A stretch of DNA of 64,000 bases, taken from contig NW_024753828.1 in NCBI RefSeq assembly GCF_018991925.1, positions 5,670,339 to 5,734,338 on the forward strand. The letters run 5' to 3'. The notes beneath the pieces were generated by a model. It made no database searches and had not been told where the DNA came from. It worked only from the letters and a program-made list of their open reading frames with translations. This stretch comes from Homarus americanus (lineage: Eukaryota; Arthropoda; Malacostraca; Decapoda; Nephropidae). Positions 12,297-24,640 of the stretch are shown piece by piece; position 1 is the first letter of the stretch, and each line of letters starts with the position of its first letter. The position numbers and the translations under genes were made by a program.

Positions 12297-13688
12297 CCCA
12301 TTGCAGTCTCTGCTTTCCCATGCCCTTCTTCCCTCAACCTTGCCCATTAATATTTCTGTTATCCCTTCATCCCTAATTAATATGACCAAAGTACTGTACA
12401 GGGAATCTCATCTGTATTTTTAAATATTTATCTTGGAGTTTTTGGAATCAGATGACCCTTGACCAATTCACCTCCCTGAAAATAACTCGTTCAATATACT
12501 GTACTGGACACCATTTTAATGGGTGCAGTCAAGGATTCTTAGTGCAGAATAAGGTTTTATAGTCTATCATACACAGAGCTGGCTGCATGAATATTCTTGA
12601 TACAGTATATATTCCAAAACACTGTTAATTTGAGAACCTTAGCCAAGCTATATTTAAAAGTTTCTAACGTTACATTTATATAACCAAATACATTTGTCTT
12701 CAAGAGGTATTAATTGTAGCCCATTTGTACAGTATTTGGTCTGTTTTGTCAATGCATCAAAGATGCAAAATTTTATTGATAAAATCCCTAGAAAATCTTT
12801 GGAATTCCAACTTTCAAATAAATGTAAATACACATAACAAGAAATCTAGGAATTAACTGCAGCCTGTCTTTAAATAATTTGTTTGCTTAAATGTTTCAAA
12901 ATGTTTAGGTCATAAGCCCACAGACAAAACAAAATTTTCATCTGCATCTATAAAACAACCACAGTTACAACACTTGAAAGCAAGGCTGCAATCAGGGAGA
13001 AAAGAACATGCAATTCACCCAACATGCCGTATAATTTTCAAATCATCTACAGAGTTACAGTTTCACTTTCTATCCCCCCAATATCCGCCTCCACTCGGCA
13101 GCCCCACCACCGCATTCTCAAAGATGTGTACAGGTATACTGTACATAAATTTTCCCTGGACTAGTAATGTGAGAATGTACTTGGCTGTCTCGCCAGTGAC
13201 GAGACAAAAGTTGGATTCTCAGATTATCGTATTGAATTCCTTATAACTGGAGGTGCAGCTCTTTAGCTTACAGTACTTATGTTATGACAAAAATGGAATA
13301 TCAGATATTGTATAGTTTAATTCTCCCCTGATTGGTAATGTGAGAATGTACATCTCGCACGCCATGGCACAGATGCATGGGTTTTCAAAGGTTAATTGAA
13401 TCATAGGTTAAATTTCCTATTACTGGAGAATGGGATATAACTGACTCACTCGCAGTAAACAAAGATGAATTGTCAAAGGTTCGCATGTCATGGTTCTCAA
13501 AACTGGCAATGAGTCGTGAGAACATATACAGGTAGATGTATTCCCTCAGGTTAGTACGTTAAAATTTTCTTCCCAAATTGGTACTGAAAGAACGTTTCTC
13601 ACTGGTTTATTTCTGATGTACACAAAGAAGAATTCGGAAAGTTTCATACATTAATTTAACATGAACTAGAAATTATTATTATAATTAT
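12294..13688. other. Non-coding stretch with a weak dispersed duplication
   Basis: No gene was seen. Two related 33-bp words lie 171 bp apart, at 13,148-13,180 and 13,318-13,351, sharing GTAATGTGAGAATGTAC. A third diverged relative lies near 13,570. This suggests an old tandem duplication. Confidence 0.4.
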
Positions 13689-13766
13689 TCGTCCCCCCAG
13701 GCCCCGATGTGGGTTAGTGACCTGTGCCCGGGTGGGCGAATCCCCGTAAAAAAAAAAAAAAAAAAA
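13689..13766 (-). repeat. Dispersed repeat family copy 1 (core CACCCGGGCACAGGTCACT)
   Basis: Read on the minus strand, an oligo-T run is followed by ACGGGGATTCGCCCACCCGGGCACAGG and so on. The same block recurs on the + strand at 56,203, 57,033 and 57,304. The A18 run at 13,748-13,766 marks the tail end. The conserved core is about 65 bp and its family is unknown to me. Confidence 0.75.
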
Positions 13767-13979
13767 CATGGGTTCACAAAGATTCAAGTATTTGATAAAT
13801 TTAGATGTGAAGGGAACTGATCACACAAACACACTTATGTACAATATATTTAGTCCTGACTAGGGAGACCAAAGAATGTATCATGACACACAAGTACAGT
13901 ATTGTACATATAGTATATGTACCCAGCTTTGCCCATCACTTCCCCCAGTTAGCAAGGTATGTACACTACAACCACCCAA

Positions 13980-14310
13980 GCAACATCTGTTAACCTCACT
14001 CAACCTTACATAATTTTCTTAATCTTTAACCTTAGTTCATGTTCATCCTAACCTTAACCTGAAGTTGAAGTGGTCTATTCTCACTCTATATAACTTAAAC
14101 TAACTTCAACTTGACCTAACCTCACAACATACCAAAGCAGTTTAAATCTGAGCATGTTTAGATTAAAATAATTCACTTACATAACCAAACCTAAACATCA
14201 CATAGCATATACAGTACTTTAGCTTTTATGTAAACTTGAACTGATTTTACTTAACATAATATAACCTACTGTAACTTAATTTAAACCTAAATTAGCCTAT
14301 CCTCAACGGT
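13980..14310. repeat. Degenerate AACCT/CCTAA-rich tract
   Basis: Many CCTAAC, CCTTAAC and CTAACTT words cluster here. The arthropod telomere repeat is TTAGG, so this could be decayed interstitial telomere-like sequence or simple AACCT slippage DNA. There is no long perfect run. Confidence 0.55.
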
Positions 14311-15190
14311 TAGTTAAACAAATTATAATTTTTTATTTTCATATTATAATTATAACATTGTAGCGCATTATACACCTAATGACCATCATGTTTTATAACA
14401 ATCGTTGTCATCTGCTTTTATGTCTTCACCCAGGCAAAATGTTCACGGTGTTCCACCGTACATGGAAGATTTTGCTAAAGCTGGTGTAATTTGGGGTGGA
14501 CAGGCCACACAAGGGAACAGCAACAATGAAATTTAAAAGGGACTGAACCAGAGCTTAATTCATCAAAATTCAAGTAATAACTATGAAATTCTGGGCTCTA
14601 TAGTGAAGCAGCCATTATAACACAATTTTTAACCTTTAAATGAGACAGAAAATGCAAGGTAAAGGGGAAAATAAGAGAGAAAGTAGAAGTTGAGAGTAGC
14701 AGGCGATGATAGCACCATGAGTAAACTTCCCTACCACTCCCCGAATTGTATAGCCATGACGTCATCTTGTTGATTTCTGTTCGCCATGCGTAACCAAATT
14801 TGTTCATTATTATTATTATTTTCATTTTATTTTATTTTTTAGTAAAGAAACTTTAAACGGTGTTTAAACGAGTGAACGAAATCTAAAAAGTCAATAAGTA
14901 TTTAAAAGACCAAACATTTTAGTCTTAAAATCTTCCCATATAGTATTTTGTATCTGCAATGAGAAAACTGAATGATATTGAAAAGAATGAAAGGCACGAA
15001 AAAACATTGTTTAAAACGGTTTTATAATGATTATTATTGCTTTTGCTTGTCCGATTTCATTACTGTATTCTATTATTTTTATGACTTTGGTAACCGATTG
15101 AACGCTCAGTGGCTTTAGTCTTCTTGTTGACATGTGTTGCGGAGGGTTACCCAAGCCTTGCTGACCCATGCGTGTATTGACAAGGTCGGA
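14311..15190. other. Non-coding stretch
   Basis: No gene was seen. ATT-rich simple sequence lies at about 14,808-14,840. Confidence 0.35.
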
Positions 15191-15290
15191 ATGGATGAGG
15201 ATTACGCCAGGCGCTGGTTATCGTTCGTGATGAAATTGAGCCTAATGGATGAGGGTTACGCCAAACGCTGGTGATCGCTCGCGGTATTGT
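15191..15290. repeat. 54-bp tandem duplication
   Basis: ATGGATGAGG(A/G)TTACGCCA is present at 15,191 and again at 15,245, followed in both by a GCGCTGG/ACGCTGG-TTATCG-like stretch. Two diverged copies in direct orientation. Confidence 0.65.
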
Positions 15291-15540
15291 CTTGAACCAG
15301 GTTGGCAAGGTGTAGGAGAAAGCGGCCAGATCAGGTGGGTAGACCCAGTTAATGGTATTCCACCTTTTTGTTGAGTTTTAGAAATAGAAAGTTTGTTAGG
15401 TATTTTGTGTATTATGTGAGTGTGTGTGTGAGTGAACAGGAACAGTAGTTTTCACAGCCAATATAACTTTAAAATCGGCAGCACGGTCCAAAACAAGTAC
15501 AAAATAGCAACATATCTTATAATTTCCACATATACATACA

Positions 15541-15657
15541 GCCTCTCCCATACTATCTAAAAACCCTTGAAACCTATCCCAGATTATCCAGGAACCTTTG
15601 AAGCCAATCCTAAACTATTCAGGAGCCAATGAAACCTATCCTAGACTATCCAGGAAA
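15541..15657. repeat. Three diverged tandem copies of a 30-40-bp unit
   Basis: The block GAAACCTATCC(C/T)AGA-TATCCAGGA recurs three times with substitutions (about 15,565, 15,598 and 15,629). Confidence 0.6.
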
Positions 15658-16940
15658 TAAGGCTACGTTATAAGATAGTGAAGAGGTGGGCGAGGCAGGT
15701 TTAAAGGGACAGGAGGGATGCAAAGGGGTAGTAAACCGTAATTATATCATAAGGTCATCCCGGGTAGTGGGGTTACCTCCTGGGAGAGACAATTTACCCC
15801 CGCCCCATAGGAAAACTATCCCTTAGGTTAAGTTGGGTTAAAGTTAGCTTTTGTGTTCCTTCATGTTGTCTGGTGTTAAGTGAACCTACCTAGTTATGGT
15901 AAAATGCCGACCGGTAGTTCTTGTGTGTTTTATTAAGCGTATTTTTTTACTTGGAGCAATCGTATTTCCTGAACATTCGCCCCCAATAGCTTAGTTCACC
16001 TGAAGATTAACCACCCTAACGCTACCTGGAAGGGGGGGGGGGTAGAATAGGTTAGGTTAATGTTTGGTTGGTTAGTCTCAAGGTGAAAGTAATTTAAGGG
16101 TGAATCTTCAGGTAATCCTGGCAACCAGTTAGATTAGGTCAGGTTGGATTATTTTAGGTTAGGTTATGATAGCATTAGGGTGATTTATTTCCAAGTAAAA
16201 ATAAGCTGTAGTGAATCTTCAAGTGGAAATAAACTGGGAGTGAGTGAATCTTCAAGCGAACTTCTCAACCGGTTAGGTATATTTTTACATCACACACCAA
16301 CAAGAAATATCTATCATGCAAACCTTTATCTATCTGGAGCATTATTTCTTTGTCTCAACCCCATTTTTTTAACTCGTTTTAATATTTCTGGAGCAACTTT
16401 CTGAGGGAGTTGTGACATGTCAGAAAGATCACCCTAAAGTTGAACTAGTGTCGCGCTTCCTCCTGTAAGACCACTGACACCTGCTACTGGAGGGTGAGGA
16501 GGAAGAGGTGGTGGTGGATTTGTTATGATGAGAGGAGGAAGTGGATTTGTGATGATACGAGGAGGAGGAGGAAGAGAAATGATGATGATTGTGAGGAAGA
16601 GAAAGATTTTATGATGAAAGAGGATTTGTGAAGGAAGGAGGGAAAGGGGAAAAAAGAGATGGGAGGGAGAGAGAAGGAACGGAGGGGGATAGAGAAAGTT
16701 TACCATACTATGTCCTGTATGACCTCTCTCTCTCCCTCCCTCTCCCCTTTGTATCGTTTTCTTTGTTTTTTCCCTTTCAACATCGTATATATGATTCACG
16801 ACTTAACTATGGAACCGGAAATAAAATGCTCATGGAAGTGTTATTTTCGCTTCGAGTTTATCGTTAAACGCGTCAGTCATTTCAAAAGACATCCGTTTAC
16901 CATTACCTGTACTCGCGCTAATTAGTGGTAATCGGTAGTA
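15658..16940. other. Non-coding stretch with simple-sequence patches
   Basis: It contains a G-run at about 16,032, GGTTAGGTTA-type words at 16,050-16,170, and a GAGGA/GAGAG purine tract from about 16,490 to 16,690 facing a CTCTCCCTCC tract at 16,727-16,748. ORFs across these tracts are low-complexity artefacts. Confidence 0.45.
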
Positions 16941-16949
16941 GTGAATTAT

Positions 16950-17200
16950 TAATCACTTGGTCACAATGAATTAACCTCTTGAGTATGATGATTTATTCTC
17001 TTGTGTGATAATGTTATCCCTTGAGTACAATGACGTAACCCCTTGAGCCCGATGACTTAGCTCCCTGTGTACATTACCATCGTACTCGAGCTATGACGCT
17101 TTACAGTTGTCTTGTTGGTGTCATCTGAAGCCCTCTTCACCGGTGTCACATGAGGGTCACCTGTGTCACATGAGGGTCACCTGTGTCATATGAGAGTCAC
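16950..17200. repeat. Two adjoining short tandem arrays
   Basis: From about 16,970 to 17,065 a diverged 25-30-bp unit (CCCTTGAGTACAATGACGTAAC-like, with the ATGA core kept) repeats about four times. From 17,141 to 17,200 a 20-bp unit CTGTGTCACATGAGGGTCAC repeats three times, nearly exact, with an older partial copy upstream. Confidence 0.75.
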
Positions 17201-17584
17201 CTATCCACCACGTATTGATGAATTACCTATCTTGTGCAATTTTCTTTTGTTACAAATTTTATGACACTGATGATCACTAGTGACAAAATCTGTATCACAT
17301 TAAACAAATTAATTAAAAAATATTCGAACATTTCACTAAGAAAAAATCATATTGCCCACCATAGTTTAGGATTGATCTAGGTTCGTACCTCCATCAGTTG
17401 TCACTGGGCTGGAGTGTTCGTGTACAGTGGCCTCAATTCTTCACCATGACAAAACTCATCAACACATTAAAATTATAAGGTACTTTGTATTGGAAGTGAT
17501 GATGCCTTAGGTTAGGTTAGGGTAAGTGATTGTAAGTTTCCCAATTGTTCAGTTCTTTACTTTAACTTTTTGCTACTCTTTAGT

Positions 17585-17760
17585 TTAGTAGCAGGTTAAG
17601 CGGTCGTTCATTTCTCCGTTGTGCAAGTACTGGATGTGTGCAGGTTGTTGACTGCACGTGAATATATTCCAGTGTTTGTCAGGTTTGGTCTAAAAAGAGT
17701 AGACACTTGGTGGTAAAATGATTCCACGAGTTGTCAACCTTTATCTTGAAGAAATAATCT
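17585..17760 (-). mobile_element. Non-LTR retrotransposon tail fragment (relative of 58,175-58,395)
   Basis: On the minus strand the sequence reads FFKIKVDNSWNHF followed by a broken frame. This resembles the 'F..RV..W..LP' end of many non-LTR reverse-transcriptase ORFs. Nucleotide similarity to 58,175-58,395 (shared GGTTAAGCGGTCG-TTC-like and CCAGTGTT...GGTTTGGT-like blocks) supports a shared repeat. The frame is interrupted and it is a relic. Confidence 0.45.
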
Positions 17761-18520
17761 GTGCTGGTGGCGTCTGTAGGGCGTGACTCCAGGGGGCGGG
17801 AATATGTTTAATTGATATCAGGTATTTCAGTTTGTGGATGTCATGAAGTTAGGAAGGTATTTTTCCTCAGTAGTTGTCCCTTGAATAATTATACTTCCTT
17901 TCTAAACACTAAATCAGTTTATGGACAGTGTTTTCCCATCTGTAAATTATACATTTTCACCGTTAAAAAAAATATGTGCCTCAGTTTGTTGTATACACAA
18001 GTCCTCTTTCTCATCAACTGTCCCGTATTTTTTTCAGAGTGGGGGTGTTGACCCCCTTCCCCCTCCCCGCCGGTCCGCTACTGCTAGTGGTCCCGAACTC
18101 ACCTTCCAGGTGTTATCATCTTACTGCCTCACCACACCCATCTAATATTCCTGGTAACTCTGTCTTTCCTCAACTAACCCACTGATACACATTGTACCAA
18201 GGAATATCATTTATCTCCTTACTACCTTTCTGCCGGGTGTGTACTGTGTAGATCTTTTCCCGGCCCATAGGGTAAAACTGATCCATCACTCATACGGCGC
18301 TGCCAGCCTCCCGCCTAGTGTAATTTTCTCCCTGCCCGCACAAAAATTCTATCCCTCCAGTGGCCGAGTGAAGGATCAGTTTTATTAACACCCGCACGGT
18401 GAGATGGTTAGTTGTAGCTGCCCAAATGTGTTTATCACTTGGGTAAAATAATCTTTGAGTGTACACATTACTGGCGGGTTGATTGGTTGGTAACCACCTC
18501 TCTGGGTGACTTAACTGATG
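17761..18520. other. Non-coding stretch
   Basis: No gene was recognised. The minus-strand ORF of about 93 residues near 18,290-18,571 has no recognisable features. Confidence 0.35.
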
Positions 18521-18524
18521 GACA

Positions 18525-18722
18525 GGCCGCCTCGTCAAATGCTCTCTGAATGTCCCACATACCTGACTCAATAAACGGTCTCAGCGGCGCATATGACAAA
18601 ATGTTCTGTTAGTGGCCTTCGTGACTCTTAAATTTTCTGATTGGCTCTCATGGCTCATAAAATGCTCTCTGGGTGGCTAGCGTGGCCAAGAAATGAAACG
18701 CGCGCTGAGTGGCCCATGAACC
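18525..18722. repeat. Diverged tandem repeat, unit about 40 bp
   Basis: AAATGCTCTCTGAATG, AAAATGTTCTGTTAGTGG, AAAATGCTCTCTGGGTGG and similar words recur at 35-50-bp spacing, each followed by a GGC-(C/T)CATG or GTGGCC-like block. About four to five copies with strong divergence. Confidence 0.55.
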
Positions 18723-19199
18723 CCATCATATTAAACATGAAATATAGATAGATAAATCAATAAATACAGTAAATCACTAAAGAGTACATGTTGGAGGTGG
18801 TGGCTGGTATATGATGGATGTGACGAGGGTGATGACCTATTGGTGGTGTCGGAAGCCCAGGCAGGTCGTGGGAGAAAGCTGCAGGCTGGACCACGCGTCT
18901 CCTCCTCCCCCCTCCCCGACACCCAGCTGTTGAGAGGGTGATGGTTAAACTCTTCTTAATATCTTTAGGCAGAAACAACCCCGGGCGGTGTTTTTTAGAG
19001 AGGGTAAGGCTCTCCAGGTAATGATGTGATGTCTTCTTTGCGGCGGAGAAAGAGACAGACAGGGTTTTCTCCCATGAATGAGGTTATAATTCTTCGTCTA
19101 TAAATTATTTTCCTTCTCCAAGTTCAATTTCATGAGAATAGAAAAATAACGAGACCGTAAAAACTCCATCTGTGTGTAAGAGGTACATGTTTCCTGTTA
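18723..19199. other. Non-coding stretch
   Basis: Nothing recognisable was seen beyond a short ATAGATAGATAAATCAATAAAT simple patch at 18,745. Confidence 0.35.
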
Positions 19200-19245
19200 T
19201 ATCCTCACTACTACTACGACCACCACTACTACTACTACTACTACT

Positions 19246-20063
19246 TTTTTTTTTTTTTTTTTTATAAAGAAACGTGGCCTCCATCCTCCCCCAATAGCCA
19301 CACCTTCGCCGCCATTTATTTACCTTAATATTAAATATCCTAATACATAAGAAGCTATCCTAACTGTGTTAGATTAGTTGAGCCGCAGATCTATGCGGCA
19401 TTCAGTGACTGTAGCCTCATAGTCAATATCTGCAGCAGTTGTCGGAGTAGGGACAGAAGCTCTCGTTCCCCTGAGGCAGAGCAAAGCCGACCGAAGGAGA
19501 GAGAAGGACAGTCGGCATCTCATCCAGGCTGTAACATAACTTCTGGGCTGCTGCTTCTGTTCGGAGATCAACTCCGCGAGTCTGGCGTAGAAACATCTTG
19601 CACTTGGGCCCATCCCACCAGAGGTTGTGAACACTAGAGGAGTGAAGCTGCCTTGATCAACATTTTGAATTCTCTCCCCATATGCCCGTCTCTTGTCGTT
19701 CTCGTTCCTCCTATGTGCAGCATCGAGAGCTAGGTTACGGTGACAAGCGGCCATGGGATCAAAAATCCTGATGTCGAAGAAAGCTCGCTGTCCCCGCGTC
19801 CAGAATCCTCGAGCACTGACGTCCACACGGGCTTCGTTAGATGTGTTTGAAGTCCTGTGTTGGAAGATCTCGCCATCCAGTGGAAGGAGGGTCGGTTCTA
19901 CCATGACGTCCCGGCAGATTTCCTTCAACATATTTGCTGTGAGGTCCCTTACCTCGTCATGCCTCATGCATATGAAGCCCCCCTTCTTGCAGACCATGGC
20001 GTGATCGCCATCATAGGAAGAGCCACACACGCATTGGGAGGGCAAACCATCTACTGGCCAACC
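19246..20063 (-). mobile_element. 5'-truncated retroelement with poly(A), inserted in a CTA/TAG microsatellite
   Basis: On the minus strand the element runs from the microsatellite at 20,066 to a poly(A) of about 20 nt (T-run at 19,246-19,263 on the + strand). CTA trinucleotide repeats lie on both sides: 19,205-19,243 on the left and 20,066-20,095 on the right. That is what an insertion into a trinucleotide tract would leave. It includes the ORF at 19,374-20,045 and a 110-bp 3' UTR. Truncation at the 5' side plus poly(A) fits target-primed non-LTR retrotransposition. Confidence 0.6.
19374..20045 (-). pseudogene. Retroelement ORF C-terminus: zinc finger plus endonuclease-like domain (5'-truncated)
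   Basis: About 223 residues are open to a stop at 19,374-19,376. The N-terminal part shows C-x-C...H...C (CVCGSSYDGDHAMVCKKGGF) followed by MRHDEVRD. That pattern resembles the cysteine-histidine finger and RH pair before the restriction-like endonuclease of R2/CRE-type elements. Further on, RVDVSARG...RAFFDIRIFDP has the D...D/E-x-R spacing of a PD-(D/E)xK-like nuclease core. The reading frame continues upstream only to the microsatellite near 20,063, so the reverse-transcriptase part is missing. The frame is intact from there to the stop, which implies a fairly young insertion. The link to R2-like elements is inferred from motif order, not from a search. The ATG nearest the start is not meaningful, since this is a fragment. 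Confidence 0.55.
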
Positions 20064-20064
20064 G

Positions 20065-20065
<1 letters not shown>

Positions 20066-20141
<76 letters not shown>

Positions 20142-20143
20142 TA

Positions 20144-20213
<70 letters not shown>
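20066..20213. repeat. (CTA)n/(ATA)n compound trinucleotide microsatellite
   Basis: CTA repeats at 20,066-20,095 pass into AAT/ATA repeats to 20,213 with one AT interruption. Leu, Ile and Val homopolymer ORFs through it are artefacts. Confidence 0.95.
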
Positions 20214-20214
<1 letters not shown>

Positions 20215-20659
20215 GCCCATAATAACAATGACAGCAGATGCACTATTACATCAGTATTACTAATACAGTATTCCTATGATAATTTAATAAGTGGGAAAAA
20301 ATTTTATTTCTAAATTGTTTGCGTCATTCAGTTCCTTAAATGGCTGCCGCATGAATGTATTTTATCAGTAAGTCATGAGTACAACTTTGGTCATCCTGTT
20401 CATTACGTAAACCTCGCTGAACTTTTGCCTATTATTTTCTTATCCATTTTTCTTGTCATCTTACTTTCGTTCTTTGCTCCTTTGCTCCAGTTATGCTTCT
20501 GGTGTCGATGGCCCCAAGATATGCTTTGGCAATAAGATCTTCTTAAAAGGTAATTCATTGGTGGACTGAAGTTTTGCCTTGTCAGTCAGGTTCAGTAGAA
20601 TAATAATTTACTGTTGACTCGGCGTCTCTCAAATCTCATGAATTATTGGTTCTTTCGTG
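20214..20659. other. Non-coding stretch
   Basis: No gene or element recognised. Confidence 0.35.
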
Positions 20660-20829
20660 GTGATGATTTCTGTTGGTGATACATTGTTGAAGTGTTTACC
20701 TTTCACCTCTGCGACCCGAATTCGATTCCTACCTGAGTTGAACGAATAAAAAGGTGTTGCCCAGTGTGCCACTGCCTGATACGGAGGTCTCTTCCGGGTA
20801 CTGCTGCTTCTTCCTGTGTAATAGGATTG

Positions 20830-20880
<51 letters not shown>
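20660..20880 (+). mobile_element. Possible tRNA-derived SINE with (ATT)n tail
   Basis: A pol III B-box-like word GAATTCGATTCC lies at about 20,717-20,728, preceded at tRNA-like distance by TGGTGATACATTG. About 100 bp of body and an (ATT)n tail (20,828-20,880) follow. The head-body-simple-tail order fits a SINE, but no target duplication was found. Confidence 0.4.
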
Positions 20881-23800
20881 GCCATAACTGTGGAACATGA
20901 TATTGTTTTCTGTCCTGACTGTGTGTCTGTCCCCTAAATAACTCGAAAACGGGTTTGCTGATTTGCTTCAAACTTGGTAGGTGTGATCAACGTATGACAC
21001 GGTTCACATGATGCAAATCGTACCAAAATGAACCTAGTGTTGCCACGGTAAAAGTTGGAGTAATAATAGCGGAGGGGCATTACGGGGGTCTAAAAAAGGA
21101 GGGTATGAGGCAGTCTCTAGCTGTTAGTACGTTAACTTACAGCAAGAGCGTCACTAGTTCGATATCTACCCTCTCATGGTAACTGTTCACGGACAGTTTT
21201 CATAATAGTGGTAGCAGCCGTAGTAGTGAGATTAGTAGTAGTAGTAGTATTTATTAGTAATGGTAATAGTAATATCATTATATCATAATTCATATATAAA
21301 AGGTCGCACTGTATCTCCAGACGATTACTCTATGCCAGACACCAAGACATACGCTGGTGTTGACTGCAAAACACTCAAGTTTTTATTCGCATTGCTCTCT
21401 AGAAAATCATATAACCTTTGAATAAGTTTCACTGCCTTTCTTACACCCTGTAGCCGTTCCGTTCAGCAAGTATACACCATTCTTTCACCTTGTCCCCTGA
21501 TATTGTCAAGTATAGTAGTATAGTATAACTTCTTGAGTAGCCTACCATAACTTGAGCAACTGAGTACGATCAATTAACTCTTTTATGAGGTACAGTTTTG
21601 GCCAAGGGTGGACATAGGTTACTGTTCTTCGTTAAAAAACGAACCTGGACACCAGGTACCCCAGCTACTAATAATTTGAAAGTCCGTTCGTTAAAGATAA
21701 TCATAATACAGTTATCAATAATTAATTAATAACCAGTTTTTATGTAATGCTAATATTTTAAAGTATTAAATATATTTTTTAGCATAAACTAACATTTAAA
21801 AATAGATATCTTGTAAGGTTTAATTTCAGACCAGACTTAGTTAAAACAAAAGTTTTATCCGTAACTATATAATTATACTGAAGTATTTTTACCTTCTAGT
21901 CAATGCATGTAATGTACAGTGTCGGTATTAAAATTATTTACTGGAGAGCTTTGCCTTTTGGTTATTTCATTTCTGGTATGCCGAAAATAGCCCCATTTCT
22001 TTTATTTGTTTTATTTTTTATGTTTCATGGGAACCACCAAATATTGGGACTAGAGTTGATCTTTAACCCTAGAAAGCATTTTTTTTAAGTTAGCACAACA
22101 GCCTAATTACAAAAGATCAACGAAATCAAATCACTAAGTGAAATAATTATAAGTATAACAAACTAAAATCGCTAAGTACAATAACTTGATTACTGTTATA
22201 GGACTGAATTTATATAAATAACGATAACTTAACAGTTAACAGGTAGATGCCGGTAAGTATACCTCGCTGAGCACGAAAAGTCAACACCTTAAATACAACA
22301 ATCAACACACCCCAAAGACGATATGTTAACCACACACTAAAGTAAACACTGAGCACGAGAGCAAATAATCGCAGCAAGATGTAAGACGTCAACACGGCGG
22401 CGACTGCTGGTGGAAGTCATTGTTTGTGTTGACACAGTGATGAGTCCAGTACCTGCTGCCCTACAACCACAGGCACCACGTAATTAATGCTCTTCATGGC
22501 TGTGATGCAAGTATAACGCGGTAACTCTCTCAAATGACTTCTTTCCCACCACGATTCGTTCATTTGCCGGCAAATACTTTTTCCGTCGAATACGTTTTTC
22601 CCGCAAACATTTCTTTCCCTCACACAAGACCGTGGAAGATTGTGTTGGGGTGATTCCTTCATCCACAAGCAGAAAACATTGTGGCAGAAAAATTGGAGAG
22701 TAAACAGTGACTGATGGCGTGGTAGTTAGTGTATATCAGGTTAGGTTACCAGTGCTGGCGGGGAACCAGAGCGGTCACTAGTAAAAGTGAAAGTTGGTAG
22801 CTCTGGTTTGGAGAGCCAGTCGTACATCCGTCCGTACGTCCAGTCGACTACTGCGGTTCATCACTAGGTCATTGTTTTCAAGATTTGTACGCATGAAACA
22901 GACATCAAGTTGTTCTAAGTTCTTATATACCGTGTAACAATTTGGTACTTATCAGATTTATTCGGTACGCCAGAGTGCAGAAATTAAAAAATTATATCAC
23001 TAAATAATTTTCGTGCCAGAAGGAAGTGTTTTACATTTACATGTTGGTCCTCAGCTTATAGCACAACTTTGTAAACTTTCTCCTGAATTTCGCTCTATGT
23101 CTTAAGCGTATTATTTAAGAAAAAAATACTCAGCAATTATGTTTGATGTTGCACGTAAGATATGAGTCGTGCAGCTGTGAAGGATATAGCTTATCGGATT
23201 TACTTTCCCTCGCGTCGTCTTCTGAATTCGAACTTGGCTTTCTCTTTCTCTTTATCAGTATTCTCTTTAGCACTGAGGCGAGGAATCCGGGTCGTGTGGA
23301 CAGAGCTTCGTGTTTACTGGTCAAGCTAAGCAACATTTGAGAGTTGAATCAACTCAGTTGATACACTGGCACCTCCCGTTGCAGCTGTCTGGTTAACGCC
23401 CATCACCGCGCCGGACTCATCCGTGGGTTAAATAAAGAGTTAGCATCATCCGTTGCTATCTTAGGGCACCGCACCCTTAACAACTCTCTAAGTAACTCAA
23501 GGAAGGATGTTTGGCAGTGGGCAGGCATATTGCATGATGACAGTTTAACAGAGTAGCAAAGTATTCTTAAGTATATCCCCCGACAGGCCAACAACTAAAT
23601 GGACAAATAAAATTAGGAGGATTGGAGTACAGTATTAAGATAGTATTAATAGAGACATTAAAACACTCGTCTCCTGTCCTGCCCCGGGATTCCCTCAGTC
23701 CGCCCAGATGTGAATGGGTACATTATTTCATTTGGAAAAATTAAATTCATCAAATCAGTCGAGTGGTGTACTGGCCACATTGCCTTTGTAGTACCCGATG

Positions 23801-24640
23801 TGCTGTACCTGTTCGGCCCTTCAAGGACCAACTTTTCTATGTACTGAAGAGACTCAAGACAAAACATTGTGGGAGGTCTTTATCCAGCAGTCAACTCATA
23901 CAAAATAAATATATACAAAGAGTTTCAACGAGCGTATACAGTACTACATATAACGCAATGCGCAATGCAGTATTCTCACTGTTGGCCAGCACTAAAGGTA
24001 CAGTGTTATTGGAACAAATCTTAGTGCTTAAGAAACACTGTCGTTGTATGTTGTATAAGACAGCAATAAATAGCTACTGGCTCTCCTGGCCAGAAGCATC
24101 ACACGGCTAAGTCTTCAGGGCGAATAATTTCCACGGCCGAAATAAGAATGTAACGCAACGTCATAAATTTTAACACAAGTTGTACAGTACGTGTGTTGTA
24201 AACTAGAGACCTGGTGAATGTTTAGTAACAATGGTAGCAAAGGCACCAATAACTAGATACTATAACGATACTAAAAGTAAATGTTTTATTGTCAGTCACA
24301 CTTGAGTAGATATCCACTGTCACTTAGCAGTAGTAGTGATTATTATTCATGTTCATCGAGATTGTCAAATGTAATAAATCGCTTCACAAGAAAGTTCCGG
24401 GTCTGATATATAATAAAAACATTGTTAATAAAAAGTAATGATAATGGTAACAACATTGATAATAATAATAATGGTAGAATAATAAACCTTTGAATGAGAA
24501 AGGAAAAGAAATATAAAGCTATATGTAACTAGTATAAAGGGGATAATAACAGACAAGTTTCACGAGTGGTACAGATGTGAGTATGTGTGAGACTAACTAG
24601 AAGGAAAAGTGTTAAAAGGAGAGAGTTTAGCCGGGACTAG
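20881..24640. other. Non-coding stretch
   Basis: No supported gene. At 20,938-20,985 ACTCGAAAACGGGTTTGCTGATTTGCTTCAAACTTGG resembles the 'aactcgaaaacggcttgaccgatttgcttgaaacttgg' word common in animal transposon UTRs. TAG/TAA simple patches occur at about 21,215-21,260 and 24,440-24,475. Confidence 0.35.

Noticed and set aside
12080..12423. Tyr-Ile repeat proteins (also at 59,125-59,439)
   Set aside because: Direct translation of (TA)n dinucleotide tracts on both strands.
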